From Schistosoma haematobium (taxonomy: Eukaryota > Platyhelminthes > Trematoda > Strigeidida > Schistosomatidae), in contig NC_067197.1 in NCBI RefSeq assembly GCF_000699445.3, positions 12,468,152-12,532,151 on the forward strand: a stretch of DNA of 64,000 bases, read 5' to 3'. How positions within the stretch are numbered: the stretch's first letter is position 1; each line of letters begins with the position of its first letter. A program made the translations under genes and the position numbers. Positions 50,429-61,741 of this stretch are shown here, piece after piece. The notes under the pieces were generated by a model. The model was not told where the DNA came from. It saw only the letters and a program-made list of their open reading frames with translations, and searched no databases.

Positions 50429-50737
50429 TTAGATAAATATATTGAAAATTTACAAGATTTAAAAATACGATGGGATCAACAACATTTATGTGAAATAGAA
50501 TTTCTGAATTGGTTACATAATAAACAAACTGAATTCGATCAAATTATTCATTCACAACATAATCTATCTCATAATGGGAAAATACATTCTAATTCTGAGA
50601 ATAATAATAATAATAATAGTTATTATTATTCACAATTATGTAATTCAATGGATACAGTATGTTTAGAAAATTTACTCAATGAATTAAATTCTAAAAAATC
50701 AATTATCAAACAATTAAAATATCAATCAAAATTATTG

Positions 50738-50780
<43 letters not shown>

Positions 50781-51001
50781 CAATTTATTCACATAATATT
50801 CAATTAATTGAACATGATTATAAAATATTTATCAGAAAAATTCAAGATCATCTTAAACATCGTCGTTTACTTACAAATCAAGTTATAGAAGCTACTAAAT
50901 TAACTGATAAATTACATACGGATTTACATCAAGTTGTAAAACGTTCAATAGGTATTGATATTGTACAATGTTCAATGGATAAGGAACTTAAAAAAATTGG
51001 A
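50429..51001 (+). CDS. Giant spectrin-repeat protein, exon 21
   Basis: A 191-codon phase-0 exon between TTATTATAG and donor GTAAGT at 51002. It begins LDKYIENLQDLKIRWDQQ, continues through EIEFLNWLHNKQTEFDQII, has two Asn-rich runs (near 50600-50620 and 50745-50778), and ends SMDKELKKIG. Confidence 0.88.
50742..50778 (+). repeat. Exonic (AAT)n encoding polyAsn
   Basis: Twelve consecutive AAT/Asn codons in frame inside exon 21. Confidence 0.93.
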
Positions 51002-51180
51002 GTAAGTGATTGATTGTTTATAAATTGATTCAATGTGTTAATGTAGTAAAGTGTTGTTTTTTTTTGTTTAAATAAAGTAATGTATATTATTTTATTTGTA
51101 TAATTGGTGTTGTTACATTATTTATCATTTTGACAAGAATTAAAAGTGTTGTTTACAAAGTGTGTATGTATAAATAAGTA

Positions 51181-51324
51181 GTATATTTGTAATATCCCAA
51201 CGAGTAGAAAAATTAGATTTTCGGATGTTTCGTAGCTTAGTGTAAGTCACTTCTTCAGAGAATAAATAACCACAAAACGTCAGAAAATCTAATTTTTCTA
51301 CTCATTGGGATATTATAAATATAC
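51181..51324. repeat. Foldback (inverted repeat) of PLE termini
   Basis: The left arm 51181-51230 and right arm 51275-51324 are near-perfect reverse complements of 50 bases, with a 44-base centre. Both arms carry the AATATCCCAA, GAGTAGAAAAATTAGATTTT signature of the PLE end. On the minus strand the left arm and centre form a hammerhead-like core. Confidence 0.85.
51215..51262 (-). ncRNA. Hammerhead-like motif in foldback
   Basis: The minus strand reads CTGAAGA (complement of 51252-51258), a stem II segment GACTTACACTAAGCTAC, GAAA (complement of 51228-51231) and CATC before the presumed cleavage site. Both conserved boxes are intact; stem II is partly mispaired. Confidence 0.6.
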
Positions 51325-51621
51325 TATTTATTTATAACAATCTACCCAATGCTCAATTTATTCGAAATTATCAAATCAAACCTTGGTAATGATACCTATA
51401 AAGTGTGTGTATATATGTTTTCTTTTCGTTGTAAATCTACACATATTATGTAATATGATGCATCATTTTATGTTGTACTTTAATCATTGTTGTTTTAATT
51501 CATGTATTATACTTATGTATTTTATGTTACTTGTTCATATTTTGATTGTACGTTTTTCTTTCTTTCTTCATTTCCTTATACATATATGTAAAAAAAATAT
51601 ATATACGTATATACTTTTAAG

Positions 51622-53157
51622 TGGGAACATTCCAATGGAAGATTCAATGATATCAACAAAACATCTAATCAATATAAAATCTCTAAACAACCATCTTTTG
51701 GTGTAAGTAATTCAAATTTATTAGTATCAAGTTCAGAGATAAAACAATCTGATCGAGTACCGACACCAATTCCATTGTCAGATGTACAACCTCTATCATC
51801 AATTAGTCAATCAGATTTTAATATACATAAACCTTTAGAAATAAATGTGAAAGGGGTAACTGATTGGTTATGGTATTCTGCTTCATCAGTTTTACCTGAT
51901 TCATCTTTATTACCTATGGATGCTAATGCAACTTGGGAGATGGATCAAATTCCTGCAGTGTCTGATATTAATGAAGAACAAAATTTAGATAGATCAAGAT
52001 CATCTTCTAGAATTTCACTGACTATTCAACGACCTTGGAGTGCATTTAGAAAATTTGAACGACAACGTAAACGAGATAGTGTTGCAGAATTCAATGTAAA
52101 TATATCAAAAGAAACAAAAACCACATTTAAACATAGATCAAATAAAATATTTAGTCATATAAAACCAATTACAACACAATCTACCGGGACTTCTTTATGG
52201 AGATCTCAATCGGCAAAAGTATTACCTCTTGAAACCAACATAGATAAAATCTCTAGTCAATCAATTTGCAACATTTCAACTGCTATAGATCCGTCCGTTG
52301 ATTCAAATATTATATGCGCTGAAAGATATTCAACACAAAGTCCTATGATTCCAATGCTATTACGACGCAGTATATCTCCCATAGTTAGTAAGACTCTGGA
52401 ACACAGAACTCATAAGATAAAAAATACAAATTATAATAGGATTCCAATTCGATTCGGCAGTTCAGTTAGACAAAGTGGAATAGTCGATCTACGTTCACCG
52501 TCTATTATTGATCAAAATAGAGAAGCTTCAAGTTACCCAAGTTTGTTTGACCCGCTTACTTCATATCCTCGTATTACTACTAATGCTACTACTACCACTG
52601 CCAAGCATTCTTATTTAAATAAAATTAACAATAGTTTATCACATTCTTTTCTATTTCGACCACCAGTTAATTTATCTCAACAAAGTCTTCATGATCAACC
52701 ACATAGACCACTTCATTCAATTCGAGTCTCAGGATTAGTTAGTGGTTATGATTTCTCTTCTCCAAGTATTTCTGAATTTGAAAATGTATTTTGTGCTGGA
52801 CGTCCACAACCAATGGGTGCTTCAATATCGGATAATTTACTATCACCAAAACTGAAATCAACTAGTGAACATGGTCTATATGATTTAACTAGACGAAGAG
52901 CAACTGAACCATTTCAATTTACAGAAACTCCTACCACTACTACTAATGGTGCTGGATCATCTACCAGTTTCATCCGAAATTTACACAACATCACTTCATC
53001 AATATCAACATCTACTCAACAACAACAACAACAACAGTCGAATACAAATCCAATCGAGTCAATTCGTGTAGTTCGACCACAAACTATAGCTCAATTAGCA
53101 GTTCAGCGTTATCGTAATCAACAAAAACAACAGAGTCAATTCAAATTTAAACGTTAA
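51622..53157 (+). CDS. Giant spectrin-repeat protein, composite terminal exon 22 (short isoform C-terminus)
   Basis: A phase-0 exon after CTTTTAAG. The first 27 codons (WEHSNGRFNDINKTSNQY to KQPSFG) are followed by a strong internal donor GTAAGT at 51703. If it is not used, the frame continues 484 codons to TAA at 53155-53157. This tail is Ser/Arg/Thr-rich and basic (DRSRSSSRISLTIQRPWSAF, FERQRKRDSVAEF), with a polyGln run (about 53017-53036) and the end QQKQQSQFKFKR. It has no helical repeat character. A TPIP site at about 51763-51774 resembles an EB1-binding SxIP motif. Such a long frame is unlikely by chance in DNA this AT-rich. No known domain recognised. Confidence 0.75.
   Translation, partial: WEHSNGRFNDINKTSNQYKISKQPSFGVSNSNLLVSSSEIKQSDRVPTPIPLSDVQPLSSISQSDFNIHKPLEINVKGVTDWLWYSASSVLPDSSLLPMDANATWEMDQIPAVSDINEEQNLDRSRSSSRISLTIQRPWSAFRKFERQRKRDSVAEFNVNISKETKTTFKHRSNKIFSHIKPITTQSTGTSLWRSQSAKVLPLETNIDKISSQSICNISTAIDPSVDSNIICAERYSTQSPMIPMLLRRSISPIVSKTLEHRTHKIKNTNYNRIPIRFGSSVRQSGIVDLRSPSIIDQNREASSYPSLFDPLTSYPRITTNATTTTAKHSYLNKINNSLSHSFLFRPPVNLSQQSLHDQPHRPLHSIRVSGLVSGYDFSSPSISEFENVFCAGRPQPMGASISDNLLSPKLKSTSEHGLYDLTRRRATEPFQFTETPTTTTNGAGSSTSFIRNLHNITSSISTSTQQQQQQQSNTNPIESIRVVRPQTIAQLAVQRYRNQQKQQSQFKFKR
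51703..51708 (+). promoter_or_regulatory. Internal splice donor of composite exon
   Basis: GGT|GTAAGT matches the donor consensus of this gene and lies in phase 0, compatible with the phase-0 acceptor at 62616. Confidence 0.65.
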
Positions 53158-53352
53158 TCAACTTATTGTACTGCTGTTCAATGATGATCTTCCATTGAAT
53201 ATTTGCTTTGTTCGTTTTTTTTTAAAAAGGAACTATTACATATCATATGTGTTCTAACCTAGCTTTGCGGTTATTTTTTCTTTGATATCTCTCATAGTTT
53301 TTACCAAAAAAGTATTCTGATTTATTTCTAATCAGCGAATTTTTTTTACACA

Positions 53353-53358
53353 AATAAA
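53353..53358 (+). terminator. Poly(A) signal for short isoform
   Basis: AATAAA, 196 bases after the stop codon, in an A/T-rich context. The cleavage site is not determined. Confidence 0.55.
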
Positions 53359-54480
53359 TAACTATTTAGAAGCTAATTGATATCAATGAATATCATATAT
53401 ATATTATGTATGAGATTTTTATTCAGTAGTGGTTTCGTTTATCTTTCATTTCTCCTTTCTTTTCTATTCTTTTTATTTAACTTAAAACATTTGTATAGTC
53501 ACACAGGAAGAACTGTTGTTAACAATGGGAAACTTAGTAGTATAATTGTGATATTCTGCTAATTATACAAGCTTTTGTTCCTATGACAATGTATATGCAT
53601 AATATTTAGTTTTCTTTCGTGTGTTTTTCTGATTGACCTTTTCATTTTATTTTAGTGTTTTGTGTCCAATGAGAAATTTTATTCTTTATCTCTCCTCTAC
53701 CAAGACATTTGGATTTTTTTGTATACTTCTGCTTTGAAATACGAATACATTCGGTGTATCTATCATATTTTATCTGTATAATCCGACAGTTATGTACATA
53801 TAATATTGCATTGTGTGTGCGCGCGTGTGTGTAAAGTTGGCATTTGGTACATCCCCGAGTTGCTACTCAAACAATAGTGAATATGATTTGTGTCTTCGTT
53901 TCCCAATTGTTTTCCAAACTGAAAAATTCTTCCAAACAATCGTGTAGAGATATTTTTACTGACCGCTTCTTTATATACAAAATGGAAACACTGGATTGAC
54001 TTTTGGGAAAAACACTCCTTGAATTGAGATGATTTTGTGTGGTTTAGAAGTGAATGAATATGTATACACGTCGTCATTATCGTCATCGTTTTCAGAAATT
54101 GAAATGTATTGATAGGATATAATTTCAAAATTTTCTTTGTCTTTTCTTATTTAGTGTGATTTTGCTTTTTCTCTGTCCTTTCTATTTTCTTAGCCGAATT
54201 TCTGTGTATTGGTTTTCTCTTTTTCCTTTTGTAACGTTACTTTGTAAAAGTTTGTTCATTACTAATGATAATAATCAGATCGTAGTTTAGGCATTGGTTC
54301 AAAATGTAGAAGTACTCGAGAGAAAATAATAGATACGTGTAAATAGGTATGTAGTTAACGTAACTCTGTTAGATGGCCGGAGGTAGTCGGTGTGAGAATC
54401 TCCTCGACCGTAGGTTATGTTCTACTTGGAACTTGTCAACAAAGTGTACATACAATCCTGATGGAAATGATTCTGGTTGT

Positions 54481-54543
54481 GGGATTTGGACCTGCGACAC
54501 TCATTTTCATAGTCTGAGACGTTACCACTCAGTTATTCGGGCT
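54481..54543 (-). repeat. tRNA-like SINE fragment, second family
   Basis: The minus strand starts CCGAATAACTGAGTGGTAAC and ends near a decayed B box (GCAGGTCCAAATCCC). It aligns to 11831-11895. Confidence 0.5.
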
Positions 54544-55794
54544 TTAACTGAATTTCGTTACATTGAGTTATTTACACCGACTGATCGATGAATAGCGACC
54601 AATGTCATGTTTGCTCAGTTCTTATTGCTGTTAGAATGCCAATTTCAGTAGGTGAATACATATGATCAGAAAATCATACCATTTTTGGTACGCTTTCATG
54701 TGGGATGCTTCTGCCTATATTCTCGATAGCCAATTTAATAGTGTCAACCTTTTTTTAAATATCTGGATATATACAAGTATGCTGGTACAATAAATATTCT
54801 AAGTTTTGCCACATCAGATAGCTGCTAGGCTTCAGCTATTTGGTCTATACTTACCAAAACACTGATTAGCTCTCAGAATCCCCATAGATCGACAGTATGG
54901 GCCCAGTCCCGCCATCCTGAAATATATTTTTGACGAACACTATAACTTCTAACGTAATATTCTGTTTAGATTACCTGAATTCAGTTGTCATAGGGTGCAT
55001 TTTTCCCTTTTACTAGATATTTTGGGCTTCACTTTAAACTACATTCTCTTTACGACTTCATCACACGCGAATAATATTTGCTAAAAATTGTGAAGAGCTT
55101 GTAACGTCATTATATCTCATACTGTCAGTTGCCATACAAGTTTTATATCAGTAGAGAACTGTATATTCAGCTTTTTTTTTAGCCAGTCACTGTAACGTGC
55201 ATTTACCATTTCATCGTCATTTACTTTTTAGTCAAAACAATTTCTTTGTCGAATGTGAACCATTGCTGTTTGTTGTCTACAAACCTTGACTTTATTCATT
55301 TATGCCAATAGTCACCGATCAGTCACTCTTACTAATTATGTTTTCAACATAGCGAAAAGATAAGTCAGCTTAAGTAAAGTTAACTTTCAAAAAGATACAT
55401 GGATTCTCTAATTGTTTTCAGTGGTTTGTTAAGAAATTTTTCTAAATATCTATAATTCTGGCAGGAAACATTCGGTGAATAAAAGTTAAATATATGTAAT
55501 AAGTAATTGACTCACTTCCCTTAGCCACATATTTCATTTAGTTAAGGAATGAGACTAAATGAAAGCTCGTGATTTAAAGTATTGAAAATCCAGTTCTTTA
55601 TGATTAATAACATTTGTACCGGACACGTTAATAACAGGATTTCATATATTGAGAAACATTTTATCAATGGAATGAAAAAGATGAAATCCTTAGTCACTGT
55701 TAATTTATCAGAATCGAATTGGAAAGCAAATGGAAGGAAGTATAGAGTTGTGTAGATTGTTGATTCACCTTGAAATCATAGATCGATCTAAGTC

Positions 55795-55950
55795 AGACCA
55801 CCATTGAAAACCTGGAAGCACTGGACGGCCGTTTTGTCCTAATATGGGTCTCAACCGTGCACATCCGCGATCCTACACGCCAGGAGTCGAACCCAGGATG
55901 TTAAAGCTCTAGACTGTGGTCTGACTTTGATTGGTTCATGATTCAAATGA
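55795..55950 (-). repeat. Sm-alpha-like SINE, antisense, with short sense tail
   Basis: On the minus strand it keeps a B box (TGGGTTCGACTCC, complement of about 55880-55892) and the tail GGTTTTCAATGGTGGTCTGA. The hammerhead boxes are mutated (TTGAGAC, AAAA), though CGGCCGTCCAGTGC survives. At 55916-55950 a sense tail (GTGGTCTGACTTTGATTGG) follows, so the locus is an inverted partial duplex. Confidence 0.65.
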
Positions 55951-57540
55951 AACAGAAGTAGTTAAAAAGTGGTATGATATTAATAACATAAAATGTGATT
56001 GTTTATTCCGTTATATATGATTTGAATAGTGACAATCATCAACTGAACAAGACATTTAACTTCAACACAATGACAATTTAAGATATAAAAAAAACCCTAC
56101 GAATATCACCAGAATAATGTAATTCAACGCTTACGTAGAAATTAAGAAGCTATTTTATACATGAATTAGGAGCTAGTAGTGTTATCCCAAATTAAAATGA
56201 GAACTCCATATTCAAATCACCATCTGGTTCAGAGAATTCAATGCACACTAGAACCATTCACTTAAACTGTTAATCTCAATGATTTCTTAATGATATGAGA
56301 TCGTCAAAAATAATGTAATTCTAATGTGTTAATTAGTCGATATGACCTGTCATTCTCATCCAAAAACCTATGAATATACAGCAAATTATTCTAGACCAAT
56401 AAACCGTTAGTCTAGAACAAGTATGCTATAATCTCAACGATTCTACTTTTCAGCTATTCCCAGGAGTATTTCCCGACTTAAGTTTTTGATTATCTCCACA
56501 AAAATTAAATCCGCCAAAGCAGTTTATATAAGTACAGAATGTCTGATTGTGAGCTTTATTTATTGTCCAGGTCATGATCAGGAAATAATTGTAAAACTTT
56601 AGATAATCCAATAAGAAGATCAAGTTTATCAGAACCAGTTATATATTAGCGCAATATGTTTCAAAGAGTGTGATCACACAACCTTTTTAGATATTTATTT
56701 GTGAGAAATAAAGATCAGCTGAACGATCGAAACAAAAGAAAGTAATGAGATGACGAGGACAAGCTTTATGAATCACACCACTGTGGATAATAAATCAACA
56801 TATTATCTGAGTACGTGTAGTGTAAGTAAAAGTTGTTTTCTAATACTCAAGATGGGGTAGTTGAACTTAACTATACCCATGGCTTCAAGAAATCTAAGTA
56901 TTCACCCCAGATAACTTTTATGTAAAACGCCAAAGGTTGAGTTAAGATCAATCTTATGACATCAACAATCTATTTACCAATAGAAGGTATGTGTTTGTAA
57001 TTTAGTTTTATTACATCTTTTGACGTTATTCTTTTCCGCAGACATTTTGAGGCATGTTCACACACATTTGTTTGTTTCTGTGTATGTACGTCCACGCAGA
57101 CATGTAAATTAGTAAAGACAATGGGATATAGTACAATCGTTTAAATGTTGTTTAAGTTTTTGGTGAAGCATGAACTTTGTTTTCTTCAAAAATAATAATA
57201 ATAACCCTGCATAATATGTTTTGCTTGTAACCGATGTAAGTTTTCATTTCAACACAGGGCAGTTTGATTCATCTAACGGTAGAGTGATATAAACAGGTTT
57301 TTAAGTGTCAGAAGCATAGCAGATGTCAACATACTGTTGAAAGGAGAGGCATATATTTCCTCGTGCGATTACTTTCCTACACTATTGTAAATGTTTAGAT
57401 AAGTCAGTAAGGTATTGTGATTTCGCAATGTCTAGATTCAGGACTGCAATTTATCAGTCTCTGTTGGTTGTCTACATGCTTAGTGAATTTTCTCGATATT
57501 GCTATTTAGTTACAATTATTTAACATAATTGGACGTAGAC

Positions 57541-57660
57541 AAGTAGTAGAATCCAATACATGCGTTTCATTATGTTTGGAACCCATCAACTGAGCGTATT
57601 TCCATCCCAAATCTCTTATTCATGTTTAGATTCAAACCCTAGTAAGTTTCGTTTTCGATA
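57541..57660 (-). repeat. Hammerhead-satellite-like repeat, antisense, degenerate
   Basis: The minus strand reads CTCAGTTGATGGGTTCC, AATGAAACGCATG and TATTGGATTCTACTAC, the same layout as at 42.4 kb. GAAA is intact; CUGANGA reads TTGATGG. Confidence 0.55.
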
Positions 57661-57766
57661 CCAACGTGTTATTCATTGAGTTACTGAGTTCAGTTTAATT
57701 TCTGTGAAGTTATTAATAAGACCTTGTGACTGCTCATTTTTGTGTTTCAGGATTCTAATTGATTAA

Positions 57767-57800
57767 TCCCTGTCTCCGTATATGCATCCTGAGCAAATTG
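57767..57800 (+). repeat. Short dispersed repeat shared with 18.4 kb
   Basis: ATCCCTGTCTCCGTATATGC with a CATCCTGAGC-like follow-up resembles 18419-18465. Confidence 0.35.
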
Positions 57801-58084
57801 ACTCGATATTAATGAGTATTTATACTTAAGTAAAGATATATTATTTGGTTATATTAGGTTGATCATGTATTTTAATTGTACTGAATCCATTTTTTAAAAT
57901 AACTATGAAAAGTATATAATCGTCGAAGAGATCAAACTAAATTTATGAAAGTTTAAAGAATAAACAGGTTTTCTCTGAAGGATTTCTATTCAGTTATCAT
58001 CCTCTGACATTAGAAAGTTTTATCATCGAAATCAACTTTTGAGAATTTCCGGTTGATATATTCTATAAACAGTCATCTACACTT

Positions 58085-58325
58085 GTGGTGTATGCGACTT
58101 ATGTTGCTAGATATAAGTAGTATGTAGCATCAGTCGGGAGTAAGATGCATGCGTGCAGAAGATTGGAATGAAGAGAAGAAAAGCAAACTTAAAGCAGTCC
58201 AGATAAAAACAGGGATGAATGAACGATGAAGTTTGTAAGAGAAAACTCATGGAAGATGTGAAAATGATGTATGTAATGCACTTTTCATATTTTAGAAAGA
58301 CACTGCAATTTCCCCACCAAGTCTT
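58085..58325 (+). repeat. Unnamed dispersed repeat, copy 2
   Basis: Carries TAGTATGTAGCATCAG, GCAGAAGATTGGAATGAAG and GAAGATGTGAAAATGATGTA in the order of copies 1 and 3. Confidence 0.6.
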
Positions 58326-58944
58326 CGTTCACTACACGCTCATTGTTCAATTCCTTTCTTCGTGTATATCTGTTATTCTAATTAGTCAAATTATCGACGT
58401 TTGGAATGCTGAAACTTTGTGTCAGATTCAGAAAATAACTTAAACAATTCGAAATTGTATAGAATTACGTTTTTTAAAGAGAACGATGATTTAAACACTA
58501 ACATACTACGTTTTCGACGAAAATGTCACAGATCTGAACCACATCGTACCTATTTAGCTTGGAAGGTGGAGTAGTATCACTTTCTGATCTAACTTAAAAG
58601 CAAAACTGGTCTGATAGTGGTCTTGGTGATTTGTGGGAGTGAATATATAAGACAAGGGACAACTGCTTGAAATAGGTCACACACGTGTATTTTGCGAGTA
58701 TCTTCAAATATGCTGACTCCATGCATTTTAGAACTTACCACAAGTGTCCGTAATTCGTGAAGAAATTTGAGATATTCTGTTTTAAAGTCGATATATTCTA
58801 AGCCCTCTCACTGTCGTGAGTAGGCAGATACTAGTTGTCTAGGAGAAACACTTTGCTGCAGTCGTAACCCCTGTACACTCGACAATAAGAGTTCATCCTC
58901 GAACCTTAAGTTACTGCTTCTAGTTTTACCACTTTCCAACCGAC

Positions 58945-59160
58945 CTGCTTGGTATGGTAGTTTGATGCATGCTACTTGTACTGACAGATGGGATGCCTAC
59001 TAGCAGAAGATTGAATTGGAGAAAACAGGAAGGGAAACAGATAGCAATTGCAATAACAGAATTAGAAGGATCGTGAAGCATGTAAAGGACAAATGAAGGA
59101 AGATGTGCAAATAATGTATTTAATGAATGGTATTTATATTTTATCAACGCACAATAAATT
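58945..59160 (+). repeat. Unnamed dispersed repeat, copy 3
   Basis: Carries GATGCATGCTACTTGTACTG, GCAGAAGATTGAATTGGAG, GTGAAGCATGTAAAGGAC and GAAGATGTGCAAATAATGTA. Confidence 0.6.
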
Positions 59161-60205
59161 GATAAATCAGTACGTCATGGTTGCAGCTATGGTCAAATTT
59201 GTTAATCACCACACGAATATTGTGATTCAAATCCCTGATTTTAGAGTGATACAGTGGTTGAAATAATCGGGTATTTATTTGTTGGCAATTAGTACATAAA
59301 TTATTGAACCTCGATTTATTCATTTAATTAGATAGTTAAACGTCTTCTCTGTTAATATTGCAAAGCAATCCGGATGATCATTTCGTTTACCAATGAGAAA
59401 TCAAAGTTCTTGCAATTTTAGCTATCTTATCTCGAAGTTTATTCCAAGCTACATTCAAACTAGTTGCTATCAATTGTGCATTTTCTAACGGAAACCGAAA
59501 GTTTTTAAGTCGATAACTGACGTGGAGTTGCTTCTTTTTCTTATTATAAGAACATTTTCATGTTTGAAATACCTGGGCGTTGTGTTTTTCACATACATCG
59601 AAAACAATAATTCGACTGGTTCCGTTATTATATTCATCACACAATCGATTGGTCACACAAATCTCTACGTTCCAAACTATAACAACACCAAAGATGCCAA
59701 TTGAGCGGTCGGGCAAGTGATTCAGGAGATTATGTAAGTAGAACACAAGATCACAACACGCCACCAATTATAAGTCCTAATAAATACATAAATAGGACAA
59801 AGCTTAGCAACGGATTTGTAGGTGGTGCAATTTAAAAGATAATACAATAGTCAACATACCAAAAGGAAACTTGAACTCAGAGCTCTATAAATATACTATA
59901 AAACAACGGTTATATTAATAAACATCAAGTGTATACAATCTGATTCTCTAAAGAATACCTACTGAAACTTCATATCACTCTTTCTGCGTCCCTTTTTAGT
60001 ACTCCTCTCCTTTTTTGGTGGATTCTGATATGAATTTTGTTAGGGTTTCATGTATTAAGAATTTTTTTCGTTTAATTTGTCCTGTTCGTCATAAAAATAA
60101 CTACGATCTTCTTTCTTGCACACAAGAAAAGTTGATCAAAAATAATCGCGAACGCATATGATGATAGTATACTGGGATTATGACTTATTCATCGGTCAAT
60201 AAAGT

Positions 60206-60208
<3 letters not shown>

Positions 60209-60255
<47 letters not shown>
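60209..60255. repeat. (TA)n microsatellite
   Basis: About 47 bases of pure TA dinucleotides. Confidence 0.97.
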
Positions 60256-60258
<3 letters not shown>

Positions 60259-61468
60259 GATTAAGACTTATACGGTTCAGTAGGTGGCTACACATTAATT
60301 ATAATAGATAGTTATGCATGGAGATAGTGCGTTCCTGGGTTTTGATTTAATACCGTAAATATTATTTCATATTTAACGATCTGTTCTTCTCATTTGCTGT
60401 TACTACGGTGCTAGAAAATGAGAGACAGACTGTGGTATGCATCGGTTGACATTAAATGGACGGCAATTATGGTTCCCTACCACCCATTTCTTAGAAATTG
60501 TAGGGTGAGAAAAAAGAATGTAGGGACCGGTGATTGGTGTACATGTTTTGCAAGTGTGTGCTCAAATGATAATGAACAAACATTTTGTCACCTTTAATAA
60601 TTTTGTAATTGGTCGTAAACTGTTCATCTTTGTAATCTGATTAGTTGAAATCGAAATAGCATCAACTGCTTTGATTGAATGTCAGAATTTGCATTTTTAC
60701 ATTTGAAATTTAACGATAATGAATAATTCTTTTTGTGTAATCTTAGTCTTGAAAAAAATTTAGACTTTTGAAGAAAAAGACACCAACTTAATTGCACTAC
60801 CGTGCAATCCTACTGTTAGTGAATGTGTATTGGGATAAATTTTTGTTTTCCGATCAAGTATACCTTGAATTGAAGTCTCTAGTTATCTTGACACGAATAA
60901 TTATATGTATCACATTAAAAGAAAGTTTTGGAAAAAAGGAACTGAGGACCGGTTTGAATATTTGATAATAGTGATTACTGAATGAGGTCGGTAGTCAAAT
61001 GTTGAATACCAAATTAATAAAAAAATTATCAACAAAATGTGTGCATACGTATTTTAGTAACACATGGTATGTTAATCGGAAAAAGAAATCAGCATATCAA
61101 TAAATCATCATGATAAATTACTGATTACGACATGTATAAATCAGGCGAACGAACCGTAAACCATCGGTTGATGAAGCGACTTTTACGGTATATTAATGAA
61201 GTAATAATTTTTCCCGAAATAGGCACATAATATTCATTAATGGGTTATCTTGTAAATTTGTGGGTCGCATAGTTTCAAACTCTGCTTCCGTTAACCTGCG
61301 CACCCAAGAATTACCGTCGTACCTCAAGGAATTTCACTCGTGATTGTGATGCACATTCCCACGTACAACAGTCCAGTAGCCGTCTATAATCTGATAATGC
61401 ATGAAGGCCGGACATTGAGTGTTCATGGAGGCCCTTAATGACAAATAATTTTAATAACATTAATCAAA

Positions 61469-61741
61469 TTACCTCCGTCTGGTCCGCTGTGACGAACCGC
61501 TAGTTGTTGTACGACCATGTCTCCAGCACACTAATTTAATATGCGAGTTTTCATCTCTGTACAAATGCGAATCTCGAGCTACATAATGACAGTAAGTCGA
61601 TCTATCATAATTTTTGATAGTGGACTTCAACGCTTCAAGCGATGGGAACGCAACGAGAAACAAGGTTGTCAATAAAACTTCCTTCATTTGTGTTACGTGA
61701 GAAACAACAGCGCTTGTACTCGGAACGTTACTCTCCTCCAT
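61469..61741 (-). CDS. Candidate first exon of a MULE/FAR1-like gene or transposase
   Basis: From ATG at 61741 the minus strand encodes about 90 residues up to a donor (GAG|GTAATT) near 61470. The part SLEALKSTIKNYDRSTYCHY, VARDSHLYRDENSHIKLVCW and RHGRTTTSGS resembles the FAR1/WRKY-GCM-like N-terminal zinc-binding region of Mutator-like transposases and ZSWIM proteins (FxSxEeL...I..Y, RDS, KLVCxHG). Codons are less AT-rich than those of the giant gene. Downstream exons were not found. Could be a chance frame or old element. Confidence 0.4.
   Translation of the reverse strand: MEESNVPSTSAVVSHVTQMKEVLLTTLFLVAFPSLEALKSTIKNYDRSTYCHYVARDSHLYRDENSHIKLVCWRHGRTTTSGSSQRTRRR

Larger units (their letters stand above)
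51002..51621 (+). other. Intron 21 (0.6 kb)
   Basis: Contains the PLE-end foldback at 51181-51324 and otherwise T-rich sequence. Confidence 0.75.

Noticed and set aside
54373..54591. 72-codon Cys-containing + strand frame
   Set aside because: Overlaps an antisense tRNA-like SINE fragment; no homologous motif seen.
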